This document shows, piece by piece, positions 31,854-41,000 of a stretch of DNA of 45,974 nucleotides; the stretch's first letter is position 1, and each line of letters begins with the position of its first letter. A program made the translations under genes and the position numbers. The stretch covers positions 1-45,974 of the IMG/VR virus record IMGVR_UViG_3300038311_000061, one strand, 5' to 3'. The notes beneath the pieces are model-generated. The model was not told the origin of the DNA. It worked only from the letters and a program-made list of their open reading frames with translations, and ran no database searches. This DNA comes from a virus.

Positions 31854-34391
31854 ATGTCCACACTAACCGAACAAGTTGCAAACCTTGTTACAGCCACCGA
31901 TGGTTTAACCGGTGAGGTAATTAGTAAATTAGGCCAAATCAATAGCGAACTAGACGCTAAGAAGGCCGAAATAGACGCTTATTGGGTATCAAAATCTAAC
32001 CAAATTGATACTGATTGGAATAATAAGGAGATCGAAATTAATCAGAGGCTAGAGGACTTTGATAATCTCGTTTTCTACGCCAAACCAACATCAAGTGGAA
32101 CCGGTGATGGGTTAAGTTCTGCTAATGCCGCCACACTTCAAGACATTCTTGACAACAAACTGGTCAACTCTGTTAAAAATAAAGTGTATTTAGCACCAGG
32201 GTTGCACGTTCTAAATAGTGGGACAACGATAGAAGATTACTATATAGTACATTTCCTACCTGAAGGTACTTATGATAATTTAAATCCACCAATAATTATC
32301 ACACCGTCAACAACGGATGCCGATATTTCCAGAGACGAAATCGGTAATCCCTCACCAAGCCAGGTTTGTACGGCTCACGATAGCGACGAATACCCGCTTG
32401 TAATCAAAAATTCGATGGTAGCTATTGAAAATGTCAGGTTTCGCGGAACTAGACATGCCTTGAGGCTAGAAAAATCTACTGCAACGATATCTGGTGAAGT
32501 TCACTTTGACGTTTGGGTATTTAGTATCTCGTGTACGGCTCACCGAGGGGTTGGTCTGTATTGCGTTGACTCAAAAGTGTATGGCTCTGGTCAATGGCAC
32601 ATCAATATTTATCACCCCGACTATACTGCGTGTTCTGATGTTCTTAGCAATTATGCAGCTCCAATTGTGTGTGAACGGAGTGAGATTTACTTGAATGGCC
32701 GACTCGAATGGACAGGAAATATTCCAGTAGCCGAATTACCGACCGAAAATGTTCCAAAATATCGAGCAACGGTTGAAAGTAGTCCGAGAACGTGTATAAA
32801 TGCTCGTGATAAATCATTTATTCGTATTCAAAATTTTACTTATAAAAGTTGTGTTCAGCTTTTCTACGCAGAAACCCAGTCAGTGATTGATGTCCAATAT
32901 GTTGAGGCGATTGGAACGGAGCCGGTGAAATGGATTGGTCAAGCAATAGAATATTCTAAAATATTACTGAGTAATAAGTTTGATGACTGGCCAACCGATG
33001 CACAGAAGAAGTTTAAAGTTGAAAATACAGGTAATGTGACGGAAAATGCTAGTGTAATCGCTAATATAAAATCAGAAATTTACTTGGAAGGAATTGAGGT
33101 AATTGGAACTTGTGCATGTTCCACTTTTGCCTTGCTTGATAAGGATTCTGAATTTTATATGGAAAATTCTATTATTTCTGCTGAAAATCGGGATGCAAAT
33201 CTCGGTTTTTTTAAGATATTACAGAATTATAATTCAAGGGCATTTTTAAAAAATTCTGTAATGACAACTAGAAATGGGGATAGCGATACGGCTATTACTA
33301 CAATATCGGGTAGAGTTACGTCAAATGATAATTCAATAACATCAACAACATCTCATTACCAAAATAATTTTGGAATTATAATAAAAGACGGTGTTGCTCA
33401 TGGAGGTAAAACCTTTACTGAACCAACTCACATATTAATACCTGACGATTTCTCGAATCTGGAAGAGGTAATATCATACCTAAAAGATAAATCCTGGTCT
33501 TCAACGATTTACATTGATATAGCCGCTGGGAATTTTGAATTTGGAACTTCCAATCTTTATAGCCTTGCAAATGTGGTAATATCTGGGGCTGATCCAATAG
33601 AGAAAAATGTGATTTCGCTTATCTCTATCACAGGCAGTTCTGGTAATTATGACGTAACGTTACAACTCAGCGATACAAACGGTCTACAAAATGGCAATTT
33701 TCTAAATATACAATCTAATGTTTATAATGAGGGAATAAGTGGTGTAGGTTCCGATCATTTGTCGGGATGTCATAAAATAAAATCGATTTCAGGTAATAAT
33801 GTAACCTTGAATATGAGTTATATAGGAAGCATAAGTTCTTCTACAACAGTAACAGGTGGAAGAGTAGTATATCTTCCAACACAGATATCATTTGGAGAAA
33901 TTGGGATTTGGTTTCATAATAGTATGGTAACTATACAAAATATGTGCTTAATAGGAAGCGATATTTACACACATTGGCTGTCATCAAGTGCATTGATTTC
34001 TGATGCAAATTCAAGTGTTTTTATTTCAAAATTAGGTATAGTTAATTTCGGCAAAGCACTGATAGCAAAGAGCACGTCATATATCAAAGCCCAACATGTG
34101 TGCGCTAGCAACAATAGAACAGGTGTTGCTGCTGTATACAACGGATTTTGTTTATTAATCATAGGCGCAACTACAGGAAACTCTCTTGGTGGAGCATTAT
34201 CCATGTTAGGTGGAACAATCTCATTTAGTGCGTCATATGCTTATGGAAATGGTGTTGAAGATGTTCTTGCTCATAATTCTGGACTAGTAGTAGGAATTGA
34301 TCCTTCCTATGTAGGAAATATATCTCCAATCTTAAACACTGTCGGTAATGCAAATTCCCTAATTTCTAACTACGTCGGTGAGTTCATATAA
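31854..34391 (+). CDS. Beta-helical tail fibre/tailspike
   Basis: 845 residues. A short coiled-coil N-terminus (about 1-65: LDAKKAEIDAYWVSKSNQID) is followed by two stretches of right-handed beta-helix character (about 75-400 and 515-800). There are many N/G/S turns and the pattern VYLAPGLHVLNSGTTI, and later IYIDIAAGNFEFGTSNLYSL. This fold is common in tailspikes and capsule depolymerases. No catalytic residues can be fixed by eye. It is the likely host-range determinant. Confidence 0.75.
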   Translation: MSTLTEQVANLVTATDGLTGEVISKLGQINSELDAKKAEIDAYWVSKSNQIDTDWNNKEIEINQRLEDFDNLVFYAKPTSSGTGDGLSSANAATLQDILDNKLVNSVKNKVYLAPGLHVLNSGTTIEDYYIVHFLPEGTYDNLNPPIIITPSTTDADISRDEIGNPSPSQVCTAHDSDEYPLVIKNSMVAIENVRFRGTRHALRLEKSTATISGEVHFDVWVFSISCTAHRGVGLYCVDSKVYGSGQWHINIYHPDYTACSDVLSNYAAPIVCERSEIYLNGRLEWTGNIPVAELPTENVPKYRATVESSPRTCINARDKSFIRIQNFTYKSCVQLFYAETQSVIDVQYVEAIGTEPVKWIGQAIEYSKILLSNKFDDWPTDAQKKFKVENTGNVTENASVIANIKSEIYLEGIEVIGTCACSTFALLDKDSEFYMENSIISAENRDANLGFFKILQNYNSRAFLKNSVMTTRNGDSDTAITTISGRVTSNDNSITSTTSHYQNNFGIIIKDGVAHGGKTFTEPTHILIPDDFSNLEEVISYLKDKSWSSTIYIDIAAGNFEFGTSNLYSLANVVISGADPIEKNVISLISITGSSGNYDVTLQLSDTNGLQNGNFLNIQSNVYNEGISGVGSDHLSGCHKIKSISGNNVTLNMSYIGSISSSTTVTGGRVVYLPTQISFGEIGIWFHNSMVTIQNMCLIGSDIYTHWLSSSALISDANSSVFISKLGIVNFGKALIAKSTSYIKAQHVCASNNRTGVAAVYNGFCLLIIGATTGNSLGGALSMLGGTISFSASYAYGNGVEDVLAHNSGLVVGIDPSYVGNISPILNTVGNANSLISNYVGEFI

Positions 34392-34396
34392 AAGAT

Positions 34397-34861
34397 ATGA
34401 TTATTTTGATTAATAATTCTAGGATTCATAGTACTTATCAAGACATTCCATTAGATATTCTGGCAGAAATGTCCCAAACAGGGTTTACTGTCATGGGATG
34501 TCCTAATGATAGTTCAATTTCGTTTGAACCTGGAAAACCTTCTCCACTCAATCAAGATATTGATAATTCATTAAAACGAAAAATTCATATTGAAACCGGC
34601 AAATTAAATCGAAAAATGAAAGAAGAGATTGGCATAATCTGGAACAATCTCACAATAAAAACAACAGCAGAAGCTGTAACTAAACTTGAGACCGCCAAAC
34701 GACAATTAGAACAAGCCAATATTGACTCAGTACCGTGGCGTTTTGATGATGGTAATTTTCGAGAATTAACAGTAGCCGATTTAGATGATCTAATTATTAG
34801 AGTGTCTCAAGCTGTCCAAAAAAACTTCTTAGATGAAAAAAACGAGGTTTTATCACTATGA
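34397..34861 (+). CDS. Tail fibre-associated protein (chaperone-like)
   Basis: 154 residues directly after the tail fibre, and it overlaps the sheath start. The C-terminal region (SVPWRFDDGNFRELTVADLDDLIIRVSQAV) resembles DUF4376-type domains that are found next to phage tail fibre genes and often described as fibre assembly proteins. The exact role is not certain. Confidence 0.6.
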   Translation: MIILINNSRIHSTYQDIPLDILAEMSQTGFTVMGCPNDSSISFEPGKPSPLNQDIDNSLKRKIHIETGKLNRKMKEEIGIIWNNLTIKTTAEAVTKLETAKRQLEQANIDSVPWRFDDGNFRELTVADLDDLIIRVSQAVQKNFLDEKNEVLSL

Positions 34862-36966
34862 CAACAGACTTCCTTCATGGAGTAGATTATGTTCGTATCA
34901 ATACGGGAATTAGACCTGTTGAAATATATCGATCTAGTGTAATTGGCCTAATCGGAACCGCTCCCGATGCCGACCCCAAGGTTTTTCCAACAAACGTCCC
35001 AGTCATTATGTTAGGACGTGACACTACAATGATGGCAGCGCTTGGTCGTCGTGGCACACTTCCGTGGAGTTTAGATGGGATTTTTGACCAAGCCAATGCA
35101 ACGGTTGTTTTGATTCGTGTACCAAGGGCACCCAGTCCGAAAACCAGTGTGTTGCTCTCATTACTAAATACTAAGGAAACGATTACCGAACCAGTTACAC
35201 GTGGCGGAACTGATATAGATGAACTAGCAAATGACGACATCGCCATGATCCATTCGATTAAAATGGGTGGAACAGTCGATTACATTAGAAACATCGACTG
35301 GGAACGGGACGGCAGCAATATAAAATGGCTTAGACATGACCATAGTGAAACCATATCACGTCGTCGTTCAACAGTGGATCCGCTCGAATACCAGGATGAA
35401 ATTTTATCAATTACCAAAATTTGGGATAATGATCGAATCTATGTGGGTGGGACAGACTACCAAATCCATGCTAATACTGGCGGGGTTGAATGGCTAACGG
35501 GTGGAACCCAACCAGCGGAACTTGCCGAATACTATATTAATTATGTTTATTCCCACCGACCAATTACGGGTGCGATCTATGACTGTGAATATAGTTACTA
35601 TGTTCATAATTTAGCAGAAGGTGAGGTAGTCACACGCTCATCTACATCAGATAGTGACTATTTGGAAAATTCCAACGTTCTAAATATCCGTGATATACAA
35701 GCAGGTAGTGAAACTTATATTGAGGGGACTGATTGGGAATTACTAAATGATACTGTCCACTGGTTAACTCATGAAGAGGTTGAGACAGTCACTAGAACAG
35801 CGGGTAATGATGCACTAATTAATTCCGAAAATGTTCTTGATGTTGAATCAGTTTACCAGGGTACAACCATTTTCACTAAAAACGTTGATTGGACTGTGAC
35901 TTTGAACGGCGAAATTAGCTTTATTAGTGCTAATCAACCAAATCTTGGTGAAAATTATAATGTTGCATACTCTTGGGGACACCGACCTGCTGATGGAACT
36001 CAATATGAGGCTACTTATACCTATAAAACTGGTGAAGTTACTGCTATATCAAATGTTGTTGGTGGCGTTAATATCGATACTGGCCTTTATGAAGGCGTTC
36101 ACGCACTTTTAGCCGCTGAAGGCGAAGTATTCATAAAACCAAAAATCCTCATAGCACCTGGGTTTACGCAATATGTACCGGTGACAGCAGAAATGTTAGG
36201 GATTGCTGACGAATTACTGGCAGTAATAATCGCCGATGGACCGAACACTAATAATCAGGACGCGATTCGATTTCGTCGGGAATTTGGCGACAAGCGGGTT
36301 TACGTTGTTGACCCGTGGGTGAAATTCTGGAACACCGACACTGATGGATATGATCAACAACCGGCATCAGCAAGGGTCGCAGGAATCATCAACAAGGTTG
36401 ACAACCGCTCCGATGGTATTAAACGCGGATGGTGGTCATCACCATCAAACGAACTTATGAACGGTATCACCGGCACAGCCAGACCAATACCTAAGACTGG
36501 CGGGGTTCACAGTGTTGCAAATTACCTAAACAGTAACGAAGTTACGGTAGTTTGTGGTGCGGAAGATGGCGGCTATCACCTGTGGGGTAACAGAACTTGC
36601 TCAGCCGACCCACTTTATTGGTTTATTAATGCGGTTCGTACTGACGACATGATCCAAGAAAGTCTCACTCAAGCAATGCGTTGGGCAATTGACCTTGGAA
36701 TTACTAGAACATTTTTTGAGAACGTCACGGAGAGTGTCAACGCATTCTGCCGAAGCTTAGAAGCTTTAGGGGCAATTGCTATTGGGAAACAAAGCCCTTG
36801 CTGGGTTGATAAAAAACTAAACACTCCTGACCAAATGATGCAAGGAAAAGCTGTTGTAAACTTTGACTATGATAGATTTTATCCTTGCGAGCATTTAACT
36901 GTTCAACGTTATATCAATCATGATTATCTAACAACTATCTTTGATAGTGCTAATTTCCTAAGATAG
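34858..36966 (+). CDS. FI: Tail sheath protein with internal repeat insertion
   Basis: 702 residues, much longer than the P2 sheath (about 400). The N-terminal part (YVRINTGIRPVEIYRSSVIGLIG) and the C-terminal part (AFCRSLEALGAIAIGKQSPC, VQRYINHDYLTTIF) are P2 FI-like. At residues about 110-390 four repeat units are inserted. They have the pattern YIxxxDWE..xxIxWL; units 2 and 4 carry an additional HRPxxGxxYxxxYxY part. The repeats probably face outward on the sheath. Confidence 0.9.
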   Translation: MTTDFLHGVDYVRINTGIRPVEIYRSSVIGLIGTAPDADPKVFPTNVPVIMLGRDTTMMAALGRRGTLPWSLDGIFDQANATVVLIRVPRAPSPKTSVLLSLLNTKETITEPVTRGGTDIDELANDDIAMIHSIKMGGTVDYIRNIDWERDGSNIKWLRHDHSETISRRRSTVDPLEYQDEILSITKIWDNDRIYVGGTDYQIHANTGGVEWLTGGTQPAELAEYYINYVYSHRPITGAIYDCEYSYYVHNLAEGEVVTRSSTSDSDYLENSNVLNIRDIQAGSETYIEGTDWELLNDTVHWLTHEEVETVTRTAGNDALINSENVLDVESVYQGTTIFTKNVDWTVTLNGEISFISANQPNLGENYNVAYSWGHRPADGTQYEATYTYKTGEVTAISNVVGGVNIDTGLYEGVHALLAAEGEVFIKPKILIAPGFTQYVPVTAEMLGIADELLAVIIADGPNTNNQDAIRFRREFGDKRVYVVDPWVKFWNTDTDGYDQQPASARVAGIINKVDNRSDGIKRGWWSSPSNELMNGITGTARPIPKTGGVHSVANYLNSNEVTVVCGAEDGGYHLWGNRTCSADPLYWFINAVRTDDMIQESLTQAMRWAIDLGITRTFFENVTESVNAFCRSLEALGAIAIGKQSPCWVDKKLNTPDQMMQGKAVVNFDYDRFYPCEHLTVQRYINHDYLTTIFDSANFLR

Positions 36967-36975
36967 AGGTGCAAT

Positions 36976-37491
36976 ATGGGCGTGCAAATTCCTAAAGTAT
37001 TAAGGGCCTTCAACGTTAACGTTGAGGGCAAGGGTTATGCAGGAAAAGCCATAGAAATTAAGCTGCCAAATCTTGAATATAAATATGAGGATCATCTAGC
37101 AGCAGGTATGGATCACCCTTGGCCAATTGATTTAGCTCAAGAAAAAATGGAGATGGAGCTAACATTTGCTGAAGTAAATGCCGATCTGAAAAAACTTGTC
37201 GGCATATTCAACGGTTGTAAAACTAAAATTATGTGCTGGGGAGCAATAAACGACGGAACTTCCCCCGAGGCGCAAAATGTAACAATTATTGCTGAAGGCG
37301 TGTTCTCAAAACACGAACACACCAGTTGGAAATCTGGCGAAAAAACTGAGGAAAAATACACCTTTAGACTGGTTTTTTACAAAGAAACAGTTGACAGTAG
37401 TGATACTACTGAAGTTGACACCGAAAATTTCAAACGTTTGGTTGGTGGAACAGACCAACTCGAATCAATTAGGGCAGCAATAAAACTCTAA
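36976..37491 (+). CDS. FII: Major tail tube protein
   Basis: 171 residues, full length for P2 FII. PKVLRAFNVNVEGKGYAGKA at the start and KYTFRLVFYKETVDSSDTTE near the end fit the family. It polymerises around the tape measure to form the inner tube. A good AGAGGTGCAAT site precedes the ATG. Confidence 0.92.
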   Translation: MGVQIPKVLRAFNVNVEGKGYAGKAIEIKLPNLEYKYEDHLAAGMDHPWPIDLAQEKMEMELTFAEVNADLKKLVGIFNGCKTKIMCWGAINDGTSPEAQNVTIIAEGVFSKHEHTSWKSGEKTEEKYTFRLVFYKETVDSSDTTEVDTENFKRLVGGTDQLESIRAAIKL

Positions 37492-37501
37492 AATCTGAAC
37501 C

Positions 37502-37843
37502 ATGGAACAAACCACTTTTGACAACAATTTTCGTCCTATTGAATCAGTAGACGATATTACCGGCGAAGACACTTTAAAAGTGAAGCTTCGCTTTCCAATT
37601 AAATGGCAAGGCGCTGATTTCGACCATATTACATTCAGATATCCAAGCGTGGCCGACATGAAATATTCCAGCAAATCCAAGGATGAGCAAGAGAAGCTTG
37701 AGCGTCTTATAATAAAAATTGCCATTGAACCGCCTATGAGCCCAGAGTCCGTTGAGAACTTGTCATTTGTAGATTTAAACCTGATCAATATAGCTTTGGC
37801 AAAATCAGGTTTTTTGGCATTGACATCCATGGATCGGACATAG
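37502..37843 (+). CDS. E: Tail assembly chaperone gpE
   Basis: 113 residues, zero-frame product. KVKLRFPIKWQGADFDHITFRYPSVADM and IAIEPPMSPESVENLSFVDL match Mu gp41/P2 gpE-type tail assembly chaperones. A slippery site lies near its end, giving a longer second product to 38010. It lies between tube and tape measure genes, as expected. Confidence 0.85.
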   Translation: MEQTTFDNNFRPIESVDDITGEDTLKVKLRFPIKWQGADFDHITFRYPSVADMKYSSKSKDEQEKLERLIIKIAIEPPMSPESVENLSFVDLNLINIALAKSGFLALTSMDRT

Positions 37844-38010
37844 ACGATGTAATAGCAGATATCGCATTTATGTTTCATTGGTCATTGGGTGATATAGAAA
37901 ATATACCAATGAACAGATTATTAAGTTTTCATGAACACGCAGTTAAGCGTTATCAACAACTCTTAAAATTCACCGCCAGCAATAGCGCTATATGCCCACT
38001 ACTTCGGTAA
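37502..38010 (+). CDS. E': Tail assembly chaperone frameshift product gpE-E'
   Basis: A -1 frameshift on T TTT TTG (37810-37816) joins the first 105 codons to 64 codons of the -1 frame. These read GIDIHGSDIDDVIADIAFMF, HWSLGDIENIPMNRLLSFHE and so on, ending LLR at TAA 38008-38010. The extension has a good coding look and overlaps the tape measure start at 37992. The same heptamer is known from P2 E+E'. The ratio of the two products normally controls tape measure folding. Confidence 0.85.
37810..37816 (+). promoter_or_regulatory. Programmed -1 frameshift site
   Basis: The heptamer T TTT TTG is in the correct phase (zero-frame codons GGT TTT TTG) for tandem slippage to TTT TTT, and the -1 frame is open for 64 codons downstream. 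Confidence 0.85.
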
Positions 38011-41000
38011 ACATCCTATTTCGTGCTAATGATCAAGTTTCGGGTGTTTTCCGAAAGATCTTTAGTGGGATAACCGGTAATTTTTCGTCAATTAATTCGG
38101 CATTTGGAAAGCTGAATACTGGTTTAGCCAGTAGCGCTTCGCTCACCCAAAAAAATGCTAATATCCTTGCAAATGGTTTCGCTAAGGCGGAAGTAAGATT
38201 ATCCTCATTTAGCCGTGCGTTTCAACGCTTCAACAAGGAAGTTGTTGGGAATATGGACATATCCGTCGCAATGTCTGGTGTCCAACAACTCGGCCAAAAA
38301 ATCACCGATACATTAAAATCCCCAGTTGGTGCTGCAATTGAATTTCAATCAGCAATGTCCGACGTAAAGAAAGTTGTTGATTTTCCAACCCCAGTAGCAC
38401 TAAAAGAGTTGGAAAAAACACTTTTCCGAATGTCCACAACGGAAAAAATTCCGTTAAGGCCAGAAGATCTAACAGCCATTGCAGCAGCCGCTGGCCAACT
38501 AGGCATCAACCTAAAAGATATTCCCGACTTTACCCGCACAGTCGCTAAAATGAGCACCGCTTTCGATATGTTGGCAGGCGATGCTGGCGATTCGATGGCG
38601 AAATTAGCAAACATATACCAAATTCCAATTACCCAAATCGGCTTAGTTGGCGACGCAATCAACCATTTAAGCAACAACACAGCCGCGAAGGCCAATGACA
38701 TGGTGAACGTACTCGGCAGAGTCGGCGGTGTTTCAAAAGCATTCGGTTTAACGGCGGTTCAAGCCGGTGCGTTAGGTAACGCATTTTTAGCACTAGGGAA
38801 ACCTGCCGACGTTGCGGCAACTGGCATAAATGCTATGTTGACAAAACTTCAAACAGCGTCAAAACAAGGGAAAAAATTCCAAGAAGCACTTGGACTGCTA
38901 AACATCGATGCCAGCAAGCTAGAACAATCGATTGGAAAAAATGCTCAAGGTGCGTTACTGGCATTTTTAAAAACACTGGAAAAGGTCGACAAAAGTAAAA
39001 GGATGGGGGTATTAACTGACCTTTTTGGTTTAGAATATTCTGATGACGTTGCGGCCTTAGTTGGCGGACTAAACGAATATAAGAAGGCCATCGGGTTAGT
39101 TGCTAAAGAGGCGAATTATGCTGGCAGTATGCAGAAGGAATTTGAGGCTAGAGCTGCAACTACTGCAAATACTATCCAACTACTCAAGAATCGCGCTCAT
39201 ATCCTTGGAATCACTATTGGCAACGCCCTACTACCGACGATAGACCAAGCATCAAATTTCCTTGGGACACTTATCGATAAAGTTACTGCTTTTGCCGAAG
39301 CCAATAGTGGCATGATCAAACAAGTGTCATTTGCTGTGGCCGGATTCGGTGGTTTCTTGTTAGCATTATCGGGAATCGGTTTAGGCGTACAAGTAGCAAC
39401 TGCCAGCATTGCCGCAATTAAATTAGCCGTATCACTGGCGATTTCCCCAATTGGATTATTTACTACCAGTTTAGTTACCGGTGCAATATTAATCCAAAAA
39501 AATTGGTCATCAGTAAAATCCTTTTTCACTGGTTTTTTTGATGGAATAAAGCTTGGATTTTCTCCAATTCAAGTTGAATTTTCCAAATTAGTAACCGCGT
39601 TAACCCCAATAAAACAGGCTTTATCTCCAATAATTGACTTTTTCAAACAATTATTTGAACCGGTCAGCCGCAGCGCAAAGGCAATTGCAGAATTTTACAC
39701 TGCCGGACATAGCCTAGGAACGGGCTTAGCGTCAATTATATCGGGCACCATAAAATTAACAACGAGCCTAGTAAAACAATATAGCTCAGTGGGCGTAGCG
39801 ATTATCGAAACCTTGGGCGATGGTGCAGTTAAAGCTGGGAAATATCTATGGAACAAGATCCTGTCAGTATTTCAATTTGTATCCGATCTATTTCCTCATA
39901 GTCCAGCAAAGTCAGGTCCATTCAGTTCATTAATTGAATGGGGACAATCATTAATAGAAACATTTGCTTATGGTGTGCTTGCCGGTGGGAAATATCTATG
40001 GAACACATTGAAAAATGTGTTTGAAGTTGCTGAAACACAATTTTTTAATTTCATAAAGTGGGTAACTGCTAAAGTTAGCAGTATCGACTATTCAGGACTA
40101 TCTACATCAATAATAGAGTCGAGTATATCAGGCTATACTTTTGTAAAAACCAAAACAACTGAACTAATTGGATGGATAGATGATAAGTTTAAATCCATCG
40201 ATTTTTCTGGCTTAGTAACTAGTCTGGGAAAAGTAATAGGAATTACTTATGATTACGTCATTGATAAAATAACCAAGCTGATTGAGTGGATTAGTGATGC
40301 TTTCAGCGGTATTAATATTGTCAATTCCTTTGAAACAGCACTAGGAAAGCTAAACAGTATCGTTGCCAGCTTCGGAACTTGGTTATTTTCACAAGTCGGT
40401 AAAGCATTTAAACTGGCCTTTGAAAATCCTGCTATTGGTGCCGCAATGACCGGTGTCCTAATTGCATTTCAGAACAATCCGATACTATCCTACATTAGAA
40501 CTTGGTTAATACCGGCAATAACACTAACAGTAGGTGCATTAGGAACGTGGGCAACCGCTTTAGCAACAGTTACAATGTTTTTCGGTAGATTTATTGGTAC
40601 AGCAACCGGTATTGGTATAGCCATAACTTTAGCCATTCAGTACAGGGAACAGCTTGCCTTAATTTCATCAGCAACAAAGCTTTTAGCTAATGACATCGCT
40701 CAAGTGAATTTTTCCCAAATGTGGGCTGACACTAATTTTAGAATGGTCAGCGGGTTTTTTAAGGAGATGTATACCGATGCCCAAAAGTTTTTTACTGGTA
40801 CTTTTGCTGGTGACTTACTTAATAATATTAGAAATTTAGCAGGTTTTTTTCAAGAAAATTACAAATGGATTGGGGTATTTGGCGTTGCATTAATGGGCTT
40901 AATTGCAAAGTTCACAATTTTCAAGAGAAAGGACCCTTGTGCTGGCAATCCACTAGCGAAATGCTTTAAAAAACAAACACAACAATTAATCCAGATACAA

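Noticed and set aside
31854-34391. Diversity-generating retroelement acting on the tail fibre
   Set aside because: There is no reverse transcriptase gene and no template/variable repeat pair was seen.
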